Shown here piece by piece: positions 26,122-34,943 of a stretch of 64,000 nucleotides of DNA. The notes beneath the pieces were generated by a model. That model was not told where the DNA came from. It saw nothing but the letters and a program-made list of their open reading frames with translations, and made no database searches. Where the stretch lies: NCBI RefSeq assembly GCF_023715325.1, contig NZ_JAMBNX010000014.1, positions 1-64,000 on the forward strand, written 5' to 3'. Source of the DNA: Agromyces mediolanus. Lineage in GTDB: Bacteria; Actinomycetota; Actinomycetes; Actinomycetales; Microbacteriaceae. Positions within the stretch are counted from its first letter, which is position 1. Each line of letters begins with the position of its first letter. The translations under genes were made by a program, and so were the position numbers.

Positions 26122-27138
26122 TCACGCGGCAGCCTGTTCGGGCGCCTCGTCGCCCCCGGCCCGCGCGGACTCCTCGCGGAGGCTGCGGCCGGTGAGCGCG
26201 AGGAAGACGTCGTCGAGGGTCGGCGGCCGGTGCGTCGCGGTGACGACCTCGAGCCCGGCCTCGGCGAGATCCCGCAGGTGGCGGGGGAGCGCTCGCGCAC
26301 CGTCGGCCTCGGTCAGCACGAGGCGGGCCGGGTCGGCGGGGTCGGGCTCACCGCCGAGGCGGGCGGCGGCGGCCGAGGCATCCGCCCGTCCCGCGAAGCC
26401 GAGCGTGATCCGGTCGCCCGCGAGCGACTCCTTGAGCGCGACGGCCGTGTCGTCGGCGATGACGCGGCCGTGGTCCATGACCATCACCCGCTCGGCGAGC
26501 TGGTCGGCCTCGTCGAGGTAGTGCGTGGTCAGGAAGATGGTCGTCCCGGTCGTGCGGCGGAGCTCGACGATGTGCTCCCAGAGGTTGGCCCGGCTGTGCG
26601 GGTCGAGACCGGTCGAGGGCTCGTCGAGGAAGAGCAGCTCCGGGCGGTGGATGAGTCCGAGCGCGATGTCGAGCCGGCGCTTCTGTCCGCCGGAGAGCGA
26701 CTGGACGCTGCGGCTGGCGAACGGCCCGAGCTCGAGCGAGTCGAGCAGTTCGGCCGCCCGCGCCCGCGTCTCGCGTCGGCCGAGGCCGTAGAACGCGCCC
26801 TGGGCGTGCAGCTCGTCGCGGACCCGTTGGGTGTGGCCGCCCGAACTGCCCTGCCCCACGTAGCCGATGCGGCGGCGGACCCCGGCCGGGTCGCGACGGA
26901 TGTCGCAGCCGGCGACGGTCGCCTCGCCGCTGGTGGCGGGCAGCAGGGTGGTGAGCATCCGGAGGGTGGTGGATTTGCCGGCGCCGTTCGGGCCGAGGAA
27001 CGCGACGAGCTCGCCGGCGGCGACCGAGAGATCGACGGCGCGCACCGCCTCGACCGTCTGCCCCTTCGAGCGGAACGTCTTCGTCAAGCCCCGGGCGGTG
27101 ATCATCTGGCCGGTTCCGGCCTGCGTGTGCTTCGTCAT
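26122..27138 (-). CDS. ABC exporter ATP-binding protein (DrrA-like)
   Basis: A 338-residue ATPase of the DrrA/daunorubicin-resistance group: Walker A FLGPNGAGKST, signature SLSGGQKRRLDIALGL, Walker B LLFLDEPSTGLDP, H-loop TTHYLDEADQLAERV, and the DrrA-type C-terminal domain ending VVTATHRPPTLDDVFLALTG. The in-frame second ATG (12 residues in) is possible. With the permease it should form an exporter; the WYL regulator divergent from it is the probable control protein. Confidence 0.93.
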   Translation of the reverse strand: MTKHTQAGTGQMITARGLTKTFRSKGQTVEAVRAVDLSVAAGELVAFLGPNGAGKSTTLRMLTTLLPATSGEATVAGCDIRRDPAGVRRRIGYVGQGSSGGHTQRVRDELHAQGAFYGLGRRETRARAAELLDSLELGPFASRSVQSLSGGQKRRLDIALGLIHRPELLFLDEPSTGLDPHSRANLWEHIVELRRTTGTTIFLTTHYLDEADQLAERVMVMDHGRVIADDTAVALKESLAGDRITLGFAGRADASAAAARLGGEPDPADPARLVLTEADGARALPRHLRDLAEAGLEVVTATHRPPTLDDVFLALTGRSLREESARAGGDEAPEQAAA

Positions 27139-27198
27139 GGACTCAGCTTCTCGAGGCATCCGGTCAGTTCCTGTCCGGTATCGGAGGAGAATCGGGGC

Positions 27199-28179
27199 AT
27201 GGCCGCCACGACCTCCCGAACGCTCGAACTGCTCTCCCTGCTGCAGAGCCATCGGCACTGGACCGCGCACGAGCTCGTCGATCGGCTCGGCGTCAGCGAA
27301 CGCACGCTGCGCCGCGATGTCGAACGGCTGCGCGAGCTCGGCTACGGCATCGAGTCGCTCCGCGGCGTCGCCGGCGGGTACCGGCTGGAGGCGGGCACCG
27401 GCCTGCCGCCGCTGCTGCTCAGCGACGACGAGGGCGTGGCGATCGCGGTCGGCCTGCGCTCACAGGCGACCGCCGGTCTCCGCGGCGCGGAGCACACCAC
27501 GCTCAGCGCCCTCGCGAAGATCGAGCAGGTGCTGCCGCCCGCGCTCCGCCGCCGGATCGAGGCGCTGCAGTCGCACGCCGCCGCCGGCGCGCCGCCCCTC
27601 GGCGGGCGCGACGGGCGACCGGTGCCCGCCGTCGACCCGGAACTCCTCGGCCTGCTCGCGCTCGCCTGCCGCGACGCCGAGCGGCTGCGCTTCCGCTATA
27701 CCGACGCGAACGGCGGAGAGACGGCGCGGAGCGTCGAGCCGTACCGCCTCGTGCCGATCGCCCGGCGCTGGTACCTGCTCGCCTGGGACCGGGACCGCGA
27801 CGACTGGCGCACCTTCCGCGTCGACCGGGTCGACGGCGTCTTCCAGACCCGGGTGCGCTTCGAGCCGCGGCCGATCGACGACGCGGAGGCCCGCGAGCGG
27901 GTCGAGCGGGCGACGAGGTACCGGCGCAGCTCGGTCACCGCGCGAGTCGTCGTCGCGCTGCCGCTCGCCGAGCTCGCCGCGCACCTGGGCTGGTGGGGGC
28001 GCGAGCTCGAAGCGGTGGATGCCGGGCACTGCGCCTGGCCCATCGAGGCGGACTCCGTCGAGGGGCTCGCCATGGGGCTGATGTGGCTGCCGTCCCGCGC
28101 CGAGTACCGGATCGAGGGGGAGGAGCTGCGGGCGTTCCTCGCGGTGCAGGCGGAGCGGTTCGCCGCCGCCGCGACGTGA
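27199..28179 (+). CDS. YafY-family WYL-domain transcriptional regulator
   Basis: A 326-residue regulator with an N-terminal helix-turn-helix of the HTH_11 type (RTLELLSLLQSHRHWTAHELVDRLGVSERTLRRDVERLRELG), then the WYL domain (LRFRYTDANGGETARSVEPYRLVPIARRWYLLAWDRDRDDWRTFRVDRV) and a C-terminal extension. Start ATG at 27199 after GGAGGA. Divergent from the drrAB-like genes, 60 bp apart. WYL proteins sense small molecules or nucleic acid; the signal is not known. Confidence 0.9.
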   Translation: MAATTSRTLELLSLLQSHRHWTAHELVDRLGVSERTLRRDVERLRELGYGIESLRGVAGGYRLEAGTGLPPLLLSDDEGVAIAVGLRSQATAGLRGAEHTTLSALAKIEQVLPPALRRRIEALQSHAAAGAPPLGGRDGRPVPAVDPELLGLLALACRDAERLRFRYTDANGGETARSVEPYRLVPIARRWYLLAWDRDRDDWRTFRVDRVDGVFQTRVRFEPRPIDDAEARERVERATRYRRSSVTARVVVALPLAELAAHLGWWGRELEAVDAGHCAWPIEADSVEGLAMGLMWLPSRAEYRIEGEELRAFLAVQAERFAAAAT

Positions 28180-28197
28180 GGGTGCGGCCGGCGCGAC

Positions 28198-29112
28198 TCA
28201 GCCGGCGCGGCGCGGCGCGGGAGCGGCGGCGCGGGCCGCCCGGGCGAGGGCCTCGCGGCACGCGACGACCGCGGGCCGGGTCGCCGCCGCATGCCGAGTC
28301 GCCGTGAACACCTCGCGCTCGGGGCGGCCGGGCAGCTCCGCGAGACGAACGCTCGGCGGTTCGCCGGCCCAGACGAGATCGGGCAGCAGCCCGGTGGCGT
28401 GGCCGGCCCGGATGAGCCGGATGTGCGCGATGAGGTCCGCCGTCTCGAAGCGCACGTCGGGTTCGAAGCCCGCCTCGCGGCAGAGCTGCACCGCCCACTC
28501 GCGCGAGGCGGTGCCGGCCGGCTCCAGGACCCAGGGCAGGGATGCCGCGTCCGCCAGCGTCGCGGCCTCGGGAACGACGCCGCCGGGCAGGGCGAGCCGG
28601 ATGGGGTCGGCGACGAGCGGAACCCGGTCGAGCTCCGGGCGGTGCGCCCTGGTGTGTCCCGGGTACTGCTCGGCGACGACGAGGTCGAAGTCGCGGGCGG
28701 CGACCTCGAACAGCCCCGCCTCGGGCTCGCGCTCGGTGACCTCGACCCGGAGCCCCGGGTGCTCCGCCGCGAGGATCGTCAGCGCCTGCGGCACCACCGC
28801 GTGCGCGGCCGACTGGAACACCGCGAGGCGCACCGTGCCGCCGACCGCGGTGAGGGAGCGGGCGACCTCCGCCTCCGCCTCCTCGAGCCGGTCGAGTACC
28901 GCGATGCCGTGTTCGACGAGCACGAGGGCCTGCGGGGTGAGCTGCACTCGGCGCCCCGCTTGCACGAGCAGCGGCACGCCGGCCTCGCGCTCGAGCTGGG
29001 CGAGCTGCTGCGACACCGAGGAGGGGCTGTAGGACAGCGCCTCGGCAACGGCGGCGAGCGTTCCGCGTCGGCTCAGCTCCACGAGCAGGCGCAGGCGGCG
29101 CACGTCGAGCAT
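28198..29112 (-). CDS. LysR-family transcriptional regulator
   Basis: A 304-residue LysR protein. The N-terminal helix-turn-helix is MLDVRRLRLLVELSRRGTLAAVAEALSYSPSSVSQQLAQLEREAG. The C-terminal effector-binding domain follows from about residue 90. It is divergent from putA, so proline or a related amino acid is a plausible effector, but LysR proteins can also act elsewhere. Confidence 0.9.
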   Translation of the reverse strand: MLDVRRLRLLVELSRRGTLAAVAEALSYSPSSVSQQLAQLEREAGVPLLVQAGRRVQLTPQALVLVEHGIAVLDRLEEAEAEVARSLTAVGGTVRLAVFQSAAHAVVPQALTILAAEHPGLRVEVTEREPEAGLFEVAARDFDLVVAEQYPGHTRAHRPELDRVPLVADPIRLALPGGVVPEAATLADAASLPWVLEPAGTASREWAVQLCREAGFEPDVRFETADLIAHIRLIRAGHATGLLPDLVWAGEPPSVRLAELPGRPEREVFTATRHAAATRPAVVACREALARAARAAAPAPRRAG

Positions 29113-29143
29113 CGCGGCATCCCCTTTCTCTGCTTCTCCCTAT

Positions 29144-29179
29144 CGACTTGCCCAACTTTCATGAAAGTCGGGCAAGTCG
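29144..29179. repeat. Family D palindrome, copy 1
   Basis: The 28-bp core (29148-29175, half-site TTGCCCAACTTTCA) has one change from the consensus half TTGCCCGACTTTCA. Flanks CGAC and GTCG extend the pairing to 36 bp. Unlike the other copies it lies in a divergent (promoter) region, between lysR and putA. The remaining 140 bp up to putA are unusually AT-rich for this genome. Confidence 0.88.
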
Positions 29180-29320
29180 AAAAGTGCGATCACGATTATT
29201 CGGAAATCATGAACAGTATCCATCGGAATCATTCGCTGTACCGAACGAACGTGCGGCCGCACACTTGAGTCGACGCCCGGCGTTCCCCCGGCCCCGCTTC
29301 CAGTGAAGGACAGTACTGTC

Positions 29321-32300
29321 GTGACCATGACGAACCTCAGCGCAGCCATCGGCAGCCCGCGCACCGACGACGTCGTCTCCCTCGTTCGCCGCTGGCTCGC
29401 CGAGAGCGCCGAGCACCCCGTCGACCCCGCCGCCGAGCGGCTCGCCGGCGTGCTGAAGGACCCGAACGGCCTCGCGTTCACCGTCGGCTTCGTCGACGGC
29501 GTCATGCGCCCCGAAGACCTCGGCGTCGCCGGCCGCAACCTCGAGCAGGTCGCGAAACTCACACCGAAGTTCCTCCCCTGGTACCTGAAGGCGGCCATCC
29601 GCGTCGGCGGCGTCTTCGCCCCGGTGCTGCCCTGGGTCGTCATCCCCATCGCCCGCCGCGTGCTCCGCGCCATGGTCGGCCACCTCGTGCTCGACGCCAC
29701 CCCCGCGAAGCTCGGGCCCGCCATCGCGAAGCTCCGCGAGGGCGGCAACCGGCTCAACCTGAACCTCCTCGGCGAGGCCGTGCTCGGCGAGGAGGAGGCC
29801 GATCGTCGGCTCTCCGGCACCTACGAGTTCCTCGCCCGCGACGACGTCGACTACGTGTCGATCAAGGTGTCCTCCGTCGTCAGCCAGCTCTCGATGTGGT
29901 CCTTCGACGAGGCGGTCGCCAAGGTCGTCGACAAGCTCACCCCGCTGTACGAGCTCGCTGCGAAGCGCTCCGCCGAGGGCAAGCCGAAGTTCATCAATCT
30001 CGACATGGAGGAGTACCGCGACCTCGACCTGACCATCGCGGTCTTCACGGCGCTGCTCGACCAGCCCCAGCTGCAGCAGCTCGAGGCCGGCATCGTGCTG
30101 CAGACGTACCTGCCCGACGCACTCCGCGCCATGCAGGAGCTGCAGGCCTGGGCGAAGACCCGGCGCGCCGGCGGCGGCGCCCCGATCAAGGTGCGCGTCG
30201 TCAAGGGCGCGAACCTCGCCATGGAGCAGGTGGATGCCGCGATCCACGACTGGCCCGTCGCCACCTACTCGACGAAGCAGGACTCCGACACCAACTACAA
30301 GCGCGTGCTCGACTGGTCGATGACCCCCGAGCGCGTCGACGCCGTCCGCCTCGGCGTCGCCGGCCACAACCTCTTCGACGTCGCGCACGCCTGGCTCACC
30401 GCGAAGGCCCGCGGCGTCGAGTCGGCGGTCGAGCTCGAGATGCTGCTCGGCATGGCGACCGGGCAGGCCGAGGCGGTGCGCGGCGACGTCGGGCAGCTAC
30501 TGCTCTACACGCCCGTCGTGAACCCCGCCGAGTTCGACGTCGCGATCGCGTACCTCATCCGTCGACTGGAGGAGAACGCGAGCCAGGACAACTTCATGTC
30601 GGCCGTCTTCGAGCTCGCCGACGATCGCGGACTGTTCGATCGCGAACGCGCCCGCTACGAGCGCTCCCTCGCGGCGCTCGAGCCCGTCGTCGGCGAAGCG
30701 CCCCAGCCGAACCGCACGCAGAACCGCCGCACCGAGTGGGAGGGCGGGGCGCTCGACGCCGCCTTCGCCCGCCTCGATGCGCCCGCGCCCGGCAGCGAGC
30801 ACGCCGACGAGGGGCTCACCAACGTCGTGCTGGGGATCAGCCGGGGATCGAGTGGCGCTTCGACGGGCTTCGCTTCGACGGGCTCAGCGAACCAGGCGAG
30901 CTCAGCGGACCAGACGGGCTCAGCGGGCCAGGGGGGCTCAGCGGGCCAGGGGCCCGGGCTCACGCCGGGGTTCCGCAACGAGCCCGACACCGACCCCGCG
31001 CTCGCGGCCAACCGCGAGTGGGGCCGGCGCATCCTCGAACGCGTCCCCGACACGCAGCTCGGCGTCGAGACGATCCGCGCGGCGCGCATCGACGACGCCG
31101 ACGCGCTCGCCGAGCTCATGGCCGGTGTCGCCGCCGCGGGCGAGGCCTGGGGTCGCAGGACCGGCGCCGAGCGCGCCGCTGTGCTGCACCGCGCGGGACT
31201 CGCGCTCGCCGCGAACCGCGACCGGCTGATCGAGATCATGGCCGCGGAGGCCGGCAAGACCATCGCCGAGGCCGACCCCGAGATCAGCGAGGCGATCGAC
31301 TTCGCCCACTACTACGCCGAGCGGGCGCGCGAGCTCGACCAGGTGCAGGGTGCCGTGTTCGTGCCGTCGAAGCTCACCGTGGTCACCCCGCCGTGGAACT
31401 TCCCGGTCGCCATCCCCGCCGGCGGCGTGCTCGCCGCGCTCGCCGCGGGCTCCGGCGTCGTGATCAAGCCGGCGAAGCTCGCGCAGCGCTCCGGCGCCGT
31501 CATGGTCGAGGCGCTGTGGGAGGCCGGCATCCCGAAGGAGCTGCTCGCCCTCGTCGACGTCGGTGAGCGCGAGCTCGGCACGCAGCTCGTCGCGAGCCCG
31601 AACGTCGACCGGGTCATCCTCACCGGCGCGTACGAGACGGCCGAGCTGTTCCGCTCGTTCCGCCAGGACCTGCCGCTGCTCGCCGAGACGAGCGGCAAGA
31701 ACGCGATCATCGTGACCCCCTCGGCCGACCTCGACCTCGCCGCGTCCGATGTTGTGAAGAGCGCCTTCGGCCACGCCGGGCAGAAGTGCTCGGCCGCCTC
31801 GCTCGTGATCCTCGTCGGCTCGGTCGCGAAGTCGGAGCGCTTCCGCCGCCAGCTCGTGGACGCCGCCCGCTCGATGCGCGTCGGCTACCCGGCCGACGCC
31901 CGCACGCAGATCGGGCCGATCATCGAGCCCGCGCAGGGCAAGCTGCTGCACGCGCTCACCCAGCTCGGCATCGGCGAGGAATGGCTCGTCGAGCCGAAGC
32001 AGCTCGACGAGCGTGGCGCCCTGTGGTCGCCGGGCATCAAGACCGGCGTGCAGCCGGGCTCCTACTTCCACCTCACCGAGTTCTTCGGCCCGGTGCTCGG
32101 CATCATGCACGCGAAGGACCTCGACGAGGCCATCCGCTTCCAGAACGCCGTCGACTACGGGCTCACCGCGGGGCTGCACTCGCTCGACTCGGAGGAGCTC
32201 GCGAGCTGGTTCGACCAGGTCGAGGCGGGCAACCTCTACGTGAACCGCGGCATCACCGGCGCGATCGTGCAGCGCCAGCCCTTCGGCGGCTGGAAGCGCT

Positions 32301-33007
32301 CCGCCGTCGGTGCGGGCGCGAAGGCCGGCGGGCCGAACTACCTGTTCGGGCTCGGCAGCTGGGAGGCCGAGCACGGCCGCCAGTCCTCGACGCTGCACCT
32401 GCGCGGCCTCGACAAGCGCGTCACGGAGGTCATCGAGGCATCCCAGTCCGCGCTCGACTACGAGTCGTTCGATGTGCTGCGCCGCTCCGCGCTGAGCGAC
32501 GCGGTCGCGTGGGCCGAGGAGTACGGCGTCGCCCGCGACGCCTCGCAGCTCGGCGTCGAGCGGAACGTGTTCCGCTACCGCCCGCTGCCCGTCACCGTGC
32601 GCATCTCCGACGACGCCGAGCTCGCCGAGGGCCTCCGGGTCATCGTCGCCGGCCTGCTCTCGAAGTCGCGCTTCGAGGTGTCGACCGCGCTCGAGCTGCC
32701 GAAGGGCGTGCGCACGGTGCTCGCCGCGCGCGAGGTGCGGATCACCCGCGAGGACGACGCCGCCTGGCTCGCCCGCGTGGCGAAGCGCGGCGCGCGGGCG
32801 CTCGGCGCGAGTCGGGTGCGGCTCGTCGGCGGGGATGCCTCGGCGCTCGCGCAGGCGCTCGGCGGCGCCCCGGATGTCGCGGTGTGGTCGCACCCCGTGA
32901 CGCCCTCTGGCCGGGTGGAGCTGCTGCCGTTCCTGCACGAGCAGGCGATCTCGATCACGAACCACCGCTTCGGCAACCCGACGACCCTGTCCCAGGGCGT
33001 GATCTAG
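29321..33007 (+). CDS. putA: Bifunctional proline dehydrogenase / P5C dehydrogenase PutA
   Basis: Oxidises proline to glutamate in two steps. About residues 1-500 are the FAD-dependent proline dehydrogenase barrel. A linker of 50-60 residues follows, with an 18-bp tandem repeat encoding SANQAS-like hexapeptides (521-544). About residues 565-1100 are the aldehyde dehydrogenase domain with catalytic Cys823 in GQKCSAAS, the NAD loop ETSGKNAII and the KSAFGHAGQK context. The C-terminal end VWSHPVTPSGRVELLPFLHEQAIS is characteristic of this class. The GTG at 29321 is favoured by an AAGGA 10 nt upstream; the ATG at 29327 and GTG at 29303 are alternatives. The DNA-binding domain of enterobacterial PutA is absent. 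Confidence 0.96.
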   Translation: MTMTNLSAAIGSPRTDDVVSLVRRWLAESAEHPVDPAAERLAGVLKDPNGLAFTVGFVDGVMRPEDLGVAGRNLEQVAKLTPKFLPWYLKAAIRVGGVFAPVLPWVVIPIARRVLRAMVGHLVLDATPAKLGPAIAKLREGGNRLNLNLLGEAVLGEEEADRRLSGTYEFLARDDVDYVSIKVSSVVSQLSMWSFDEAVAKVVDKLTPLYELAAKRSAEGKPKFINLDMEEYRDLDLTIAVFTALLDQPQLQQLEAGIVLQTYLPDALRAMQELQAWAKTRRAGGGAPIKVRVVKGANLAMEQVDAAIHDWPVATYSTKQDSDTNYKRVLDWSMTPERVDAVRLGVAGHNLFDVAHAWLTAKARGVESAVELEMLLGMATGQAEAVRGDVGQLLLYTPVVNPAEFDVAIAYLIRRLEENASQDNFMSAVFELADDRGLFDRERARYERSLAALEPVVGEAPQPNRTQNRRTEWEGGALDAAFARLDAPAPGSEHADEGLTNVVLGISRGSSGASTGFASTGSANQASSADQTGSAGQGGSAGQGPGLTPGFRNEPDTDPALAANREWGRRILERVPDTQLGVETIRAARIDDADALAELMAGVAAAGEAWGRRTGAERAAVLHRAGLALAANRDRLIEIMAAEAGKTIAEADPEISEAIDFAHYYAERARELDQVQGAVFVPSKLTVVTPPWNFPVAIPAGGVLAALAAGSGVVIKPAKLAQRSGAVMVEALWEAGIPKELLALVDVGERELGTQLVASPNVDRVILTGAYETAELFRSFRQDLPLLAETSGKNAIIVTPSADLDLAASDVVKSAFGHAGQKCSAASLVILVGSVAKSERFRRQLVDAARSMRVGYPADARTQIGPIIEPAQGKLLHALTQLGIGEEWLVEPKQLDERGALWSPGIKTGVQPGSYFHLTEFFGPVLGIMHAKDLDEAIRFQNAVDYGLTAGLHSLDSEELASWFDQVEAGNLYVNRGITGAIVQRQPFGGWKRSAVGAGAKAGGPNYLFGLGSWEAEHGRQSSTLHLRGLDKRVTEVIEASQSALDYESFDVLRRSALSDAVAWAEEYGVARDASQLGVERNVFRYRPLPVTVRISDDAELAEGLRVIVAGLLSKSRFEVSTALELPKGVRTVLAAREVRITREDDAAWLARVAKRGARALGASRVRLVGGDASALAQALGGAPDVAVWSHPVTPSGRVELLPFLHEQAISITNHRFGNPTTLSQGVI
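30881..30952 (+). repeat. 18-bp tandem repeat in the putA linker
   Basis: Four units of about 18 bp, each carrying GGCTCAGCGGGCCAG or a close variant (from 30881, 30899, 30917, 30935), stand in frame with the codons. They are preceded by CTTCGACGGGCTTCG and CTTCGACGGGCTCAGCG, which look like a dispersed intergenic-type repeat placed inside the gene. Confidence 0.85.
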
Positions 33008-33017
33008 CCGCTGCCCC

Positions 33018-33063
33018 GCTCCAGGGTTGCCCGACTTTCATGAAAGTCGGGCAACCCTGGAGC
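33018..33063. repeat. Family D palindrome, copy 2
   Basis: Perfect core at 33027-33054 (half TTGCCCGACTTTCA). Flanks GCTCCAGGG and CCCTGGAGC extend the pairing to 46 bp, the longest in the window. It begins 10 bp after the putA stop and lies between convergent genes, 6 bp before the end of the gene on the other strand. Confidence 0.95.
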
Positions 33064-33069
33064 CGGGGG

Positions 33070-33549
33070 TCAGTCGCGGCCGCGGTTGCGGCGGCGGGCG
33101 TGCTTCGGCGCGCGGCCGCCCACGAAGGAGCGGCCCGAGTCGACGACGAAGCCCTGGCGCAGGGCCTCACGGCCGACGAGCATGCGGAACCCCATCTCGT
33201 CGCGGTTCGTGAGCGTGACCTCGGCGGTCACGGTGCGGCCGAGCAGCACGACGTCGAGCAGCACCACGATGCGTTCGGCGGTGTGGCCCGAGGAGCTGCG
33301 CACGAGCCGCCGGTCGTGCACCGGCAGCTCGACCCGGACGTCGTCCTCGTCGGAGCCTTGCCAGGGCCGCACGCCGAAGCGCACCCAGGGCTCGCCGTCG
33401 CGCTCGAACTCCTCGAGATCGAAGGCGTGCAGCGCGGAGCTGCGGGCGCCGGTGTCGAGCTTCACCTTGATCCAGGCCACCCCGAGCCCGGGGAGGCTCG
33501 CCCATTCGCGCCATCCGGCGATGGTGCTTGAATGGGAACTCGAATTCAC
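33070..33549 (-). CDS. Retropepsin-like ATP-dependent zinc protease family protein (RimK-associated)
   Basis: A 159-residue aspartic-protease-fold protein of the Zn_protease/RimB-like family. The catalytic segment VKLDTGARSSALHA carries the DTGA motif, and NRDEMGFRMLVGREALRQGFVVDSGRSF is the conserved C-terminal part. Proteins of this family are commonly encoded beside RimK ligases, as here, where it is divergent from rimK. The GTG at 33549 is chosen; a GTG at 33570 would almost touch the rimK start. A role in processing glutamylated or related peptides is inferred. Confidence 0.85.
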   Translation of the reverse strand: MNSSSHSSTIAGWREWASLPGLGVAWIKVKLDTGARSSALHAFDLEEFERDGEPWVRFGVRPWQGSDEDDVRVELPVHDRRLVRSSSGHTAERIVVLLDVVLLGRTVTAEVTLTNRDEMGFRMLVGREALRQGFVVDSGRSFVGGRAPKHARRRNRGRD

Positions 33550-33575
33550 TCGTCCATCTTGGCAGGGCACCCAGC

Positions 33576-34769
33576 ATGAAACTCGCGATCCTCTCGCGCG
33601 CGCCGCACGCGTACTCGACCCAGCGCCTCCGGGCCGCAGCTCAGCAGCGCGGTCATCAGGTCAAGGTGCTGAATACGCTGCGCTTCGCGATCGACCTCGC
33701 TGGGCCCGAGCCCGACCTGCAGTTCCGCGGCCGGCAGCTGAGCGACTACGACGCGATCCTGCCGCGCATCGGCAACTCGATCACGTACTTCGGCACCGCC
33801 GTGGTGCGGCAGTTCGAGCAGATGGACGTGTACACGCCGAACACCGCGAACGGCATCTCGAACGCCCGCGACAAGCTGCGCGCGAACCAGATCCTGTCCA
33901 GGCACAACATCGCTCTGCCGCCGACCGCGTTCGTGCGCAACCGTGCCGACGTGCGCCCGGCGATCGAGCGCGTCGGCGGGGCGCCCGTCGTCATCAAGCT
34001 GCTCGAGGGCACGCAGGGCATCGGCGTCATCCTCGCCCCGCAGGTGAAGGTCGCCGAGGCCATCATCGAGACGCTGCACTCGACGAAGCAGAACGTGCTG
34101 ATCCAGAAGTTCATCGCCGAGAGCCGCGGTCGAGACATCCGCGCCCTCGTCGTCGGCGACCGCGTCGTCGCGGCCATGCGCCGCGTCGCGCACGGCGACG
34201 AGTTCCGCTCGAACGTGCACCGCGGCGGCACCGTCGAGCCTGTCGAGCTCACTCCCGAGTACGAGCAGGTGGCCGTGCGCTCGGCGCAGATCATGGGGCT
34301 GAAGGTCGCGGGCGTCGACATGCTCGAGGGCGAGCACGGCCCGCTCGTCATGGAGGTGAACTCCTCGCCCGGCCTGCAGGGCATCGAGGCCGCGACGAAC
34401 CTCGACGTCGCCGGCGCGATCATCGACTACATCGCGAACCAGGTCGCGTTCCCCGAGATCGACGTGCGCCAGCGGCTCACCGTCTCGACCGGGTACGGCG
34501 TCGCCGAACTGCTCGTGCACACGAACGCCGACCTCGTCGGCAAGACGATCGGCGAGTCCGGGCTCTGGGAGCGCGACATCACGGTGCTCACCCTGCACCG
34601 AGGAGCGAACGTCATCCCGAACCCGCGCAAGGGCGTGCTGCTCGAATCGGGCGACCGGCTGCTCTGCTTCGGCAAGCTCGAGGAGATGCGTTCGATGATC
34701 CCCGAGCGCCGCCGCCGCCGGGCGAAGGTGCGCAAACTGCCGAAGCAGGCGATGCCGACGAGCGAGTAG
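33576..34769 (+). CDS. RimK-family alpha-L-glutamate ligase fused to an RCK_C (TrkA-C-like) domain
   Basis: A 397-residue protein. Residues 1-95 form the pre-ATP-grasp domain (KLAILSRAPHAYSTQRLRAAA, DYDAILPRIGNSITYFG). Residues about 100-290 form the ATP-grasp fold (ATP-loop KLLEGTQGIGVILA, Mg-binding end GPLVMEVNSSPGLQGIEAAT), which in RimK adds glutamate to a protein or peptide. Residues about 300-378 (VAELLVHTNADLVGKTIGESGLWERDITVLTLHRG ... VLLESGDRLLCFGKLEEMRSM) match the regulatory RCK_C domain of potassium-channel gating subunits. Classic RimK is about 300 residues, so this is an addition. Start ATG at 33576, no strong Shine-Dalgarno. Confidence 0.9.
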   Translation: MKLAILSRAPHAYSTQRLRAAAQQRGHQVKVLNTLRFAIDLAGPEPDLQFRGRQLSDYDAILPRIGNSITYFGTAVVRQFEQMDVYTPNTANGISNARDKLRANQILSRHNIALPPTAFVRNRADVRPAIERVGGAPVVIKLLEGTQGIGVILAPQVKVAEAIIETLHSTKQNVLIQKFIAESRGRDIRALVVGDRVVAAMRRVAHGDEFRSNVHRGGTVEPVELTPEYEQVAVRSAQIMGLKVAGVDMLEGEHGPLVMEVNSSPGLQGIEAATNLDVAGAIIDYIANQVAFPEIDVRQRLTVSTGYGVAELLVHTNADLVGKTIGESGLWERDITVLTLHRGANVIPNPRKGVLLESGDRLLCFGKLEEMRSMIPERRRRRAKVRKLPKQAMPTSE

Positions 34770-34943
34770 CGGCTGGGGCCGCGGCCGCGGTCGCGGCTGG
34801 GGCCGCGGCCGAGGCGGGTGCTGGGCTGGGGCGGGTGCGCCCGCGTCCAGCGGATCGACTCCCCTCGCCTGGCGCGCATCGCGATCGTCGGAGCCGTGCT
34901 CTCCGGGCTCGGCCCGCGGATGCCTCGGCAGCCCGCGCCCGGG

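Noticed and set aside
33018..33063. Family D palindromes as ordinary Rho-independent terminators
   Set aside because: They have no loop and no T tract, and two copies (29144 and 43421) lie in promoter regions. Termination may still be a side effect.
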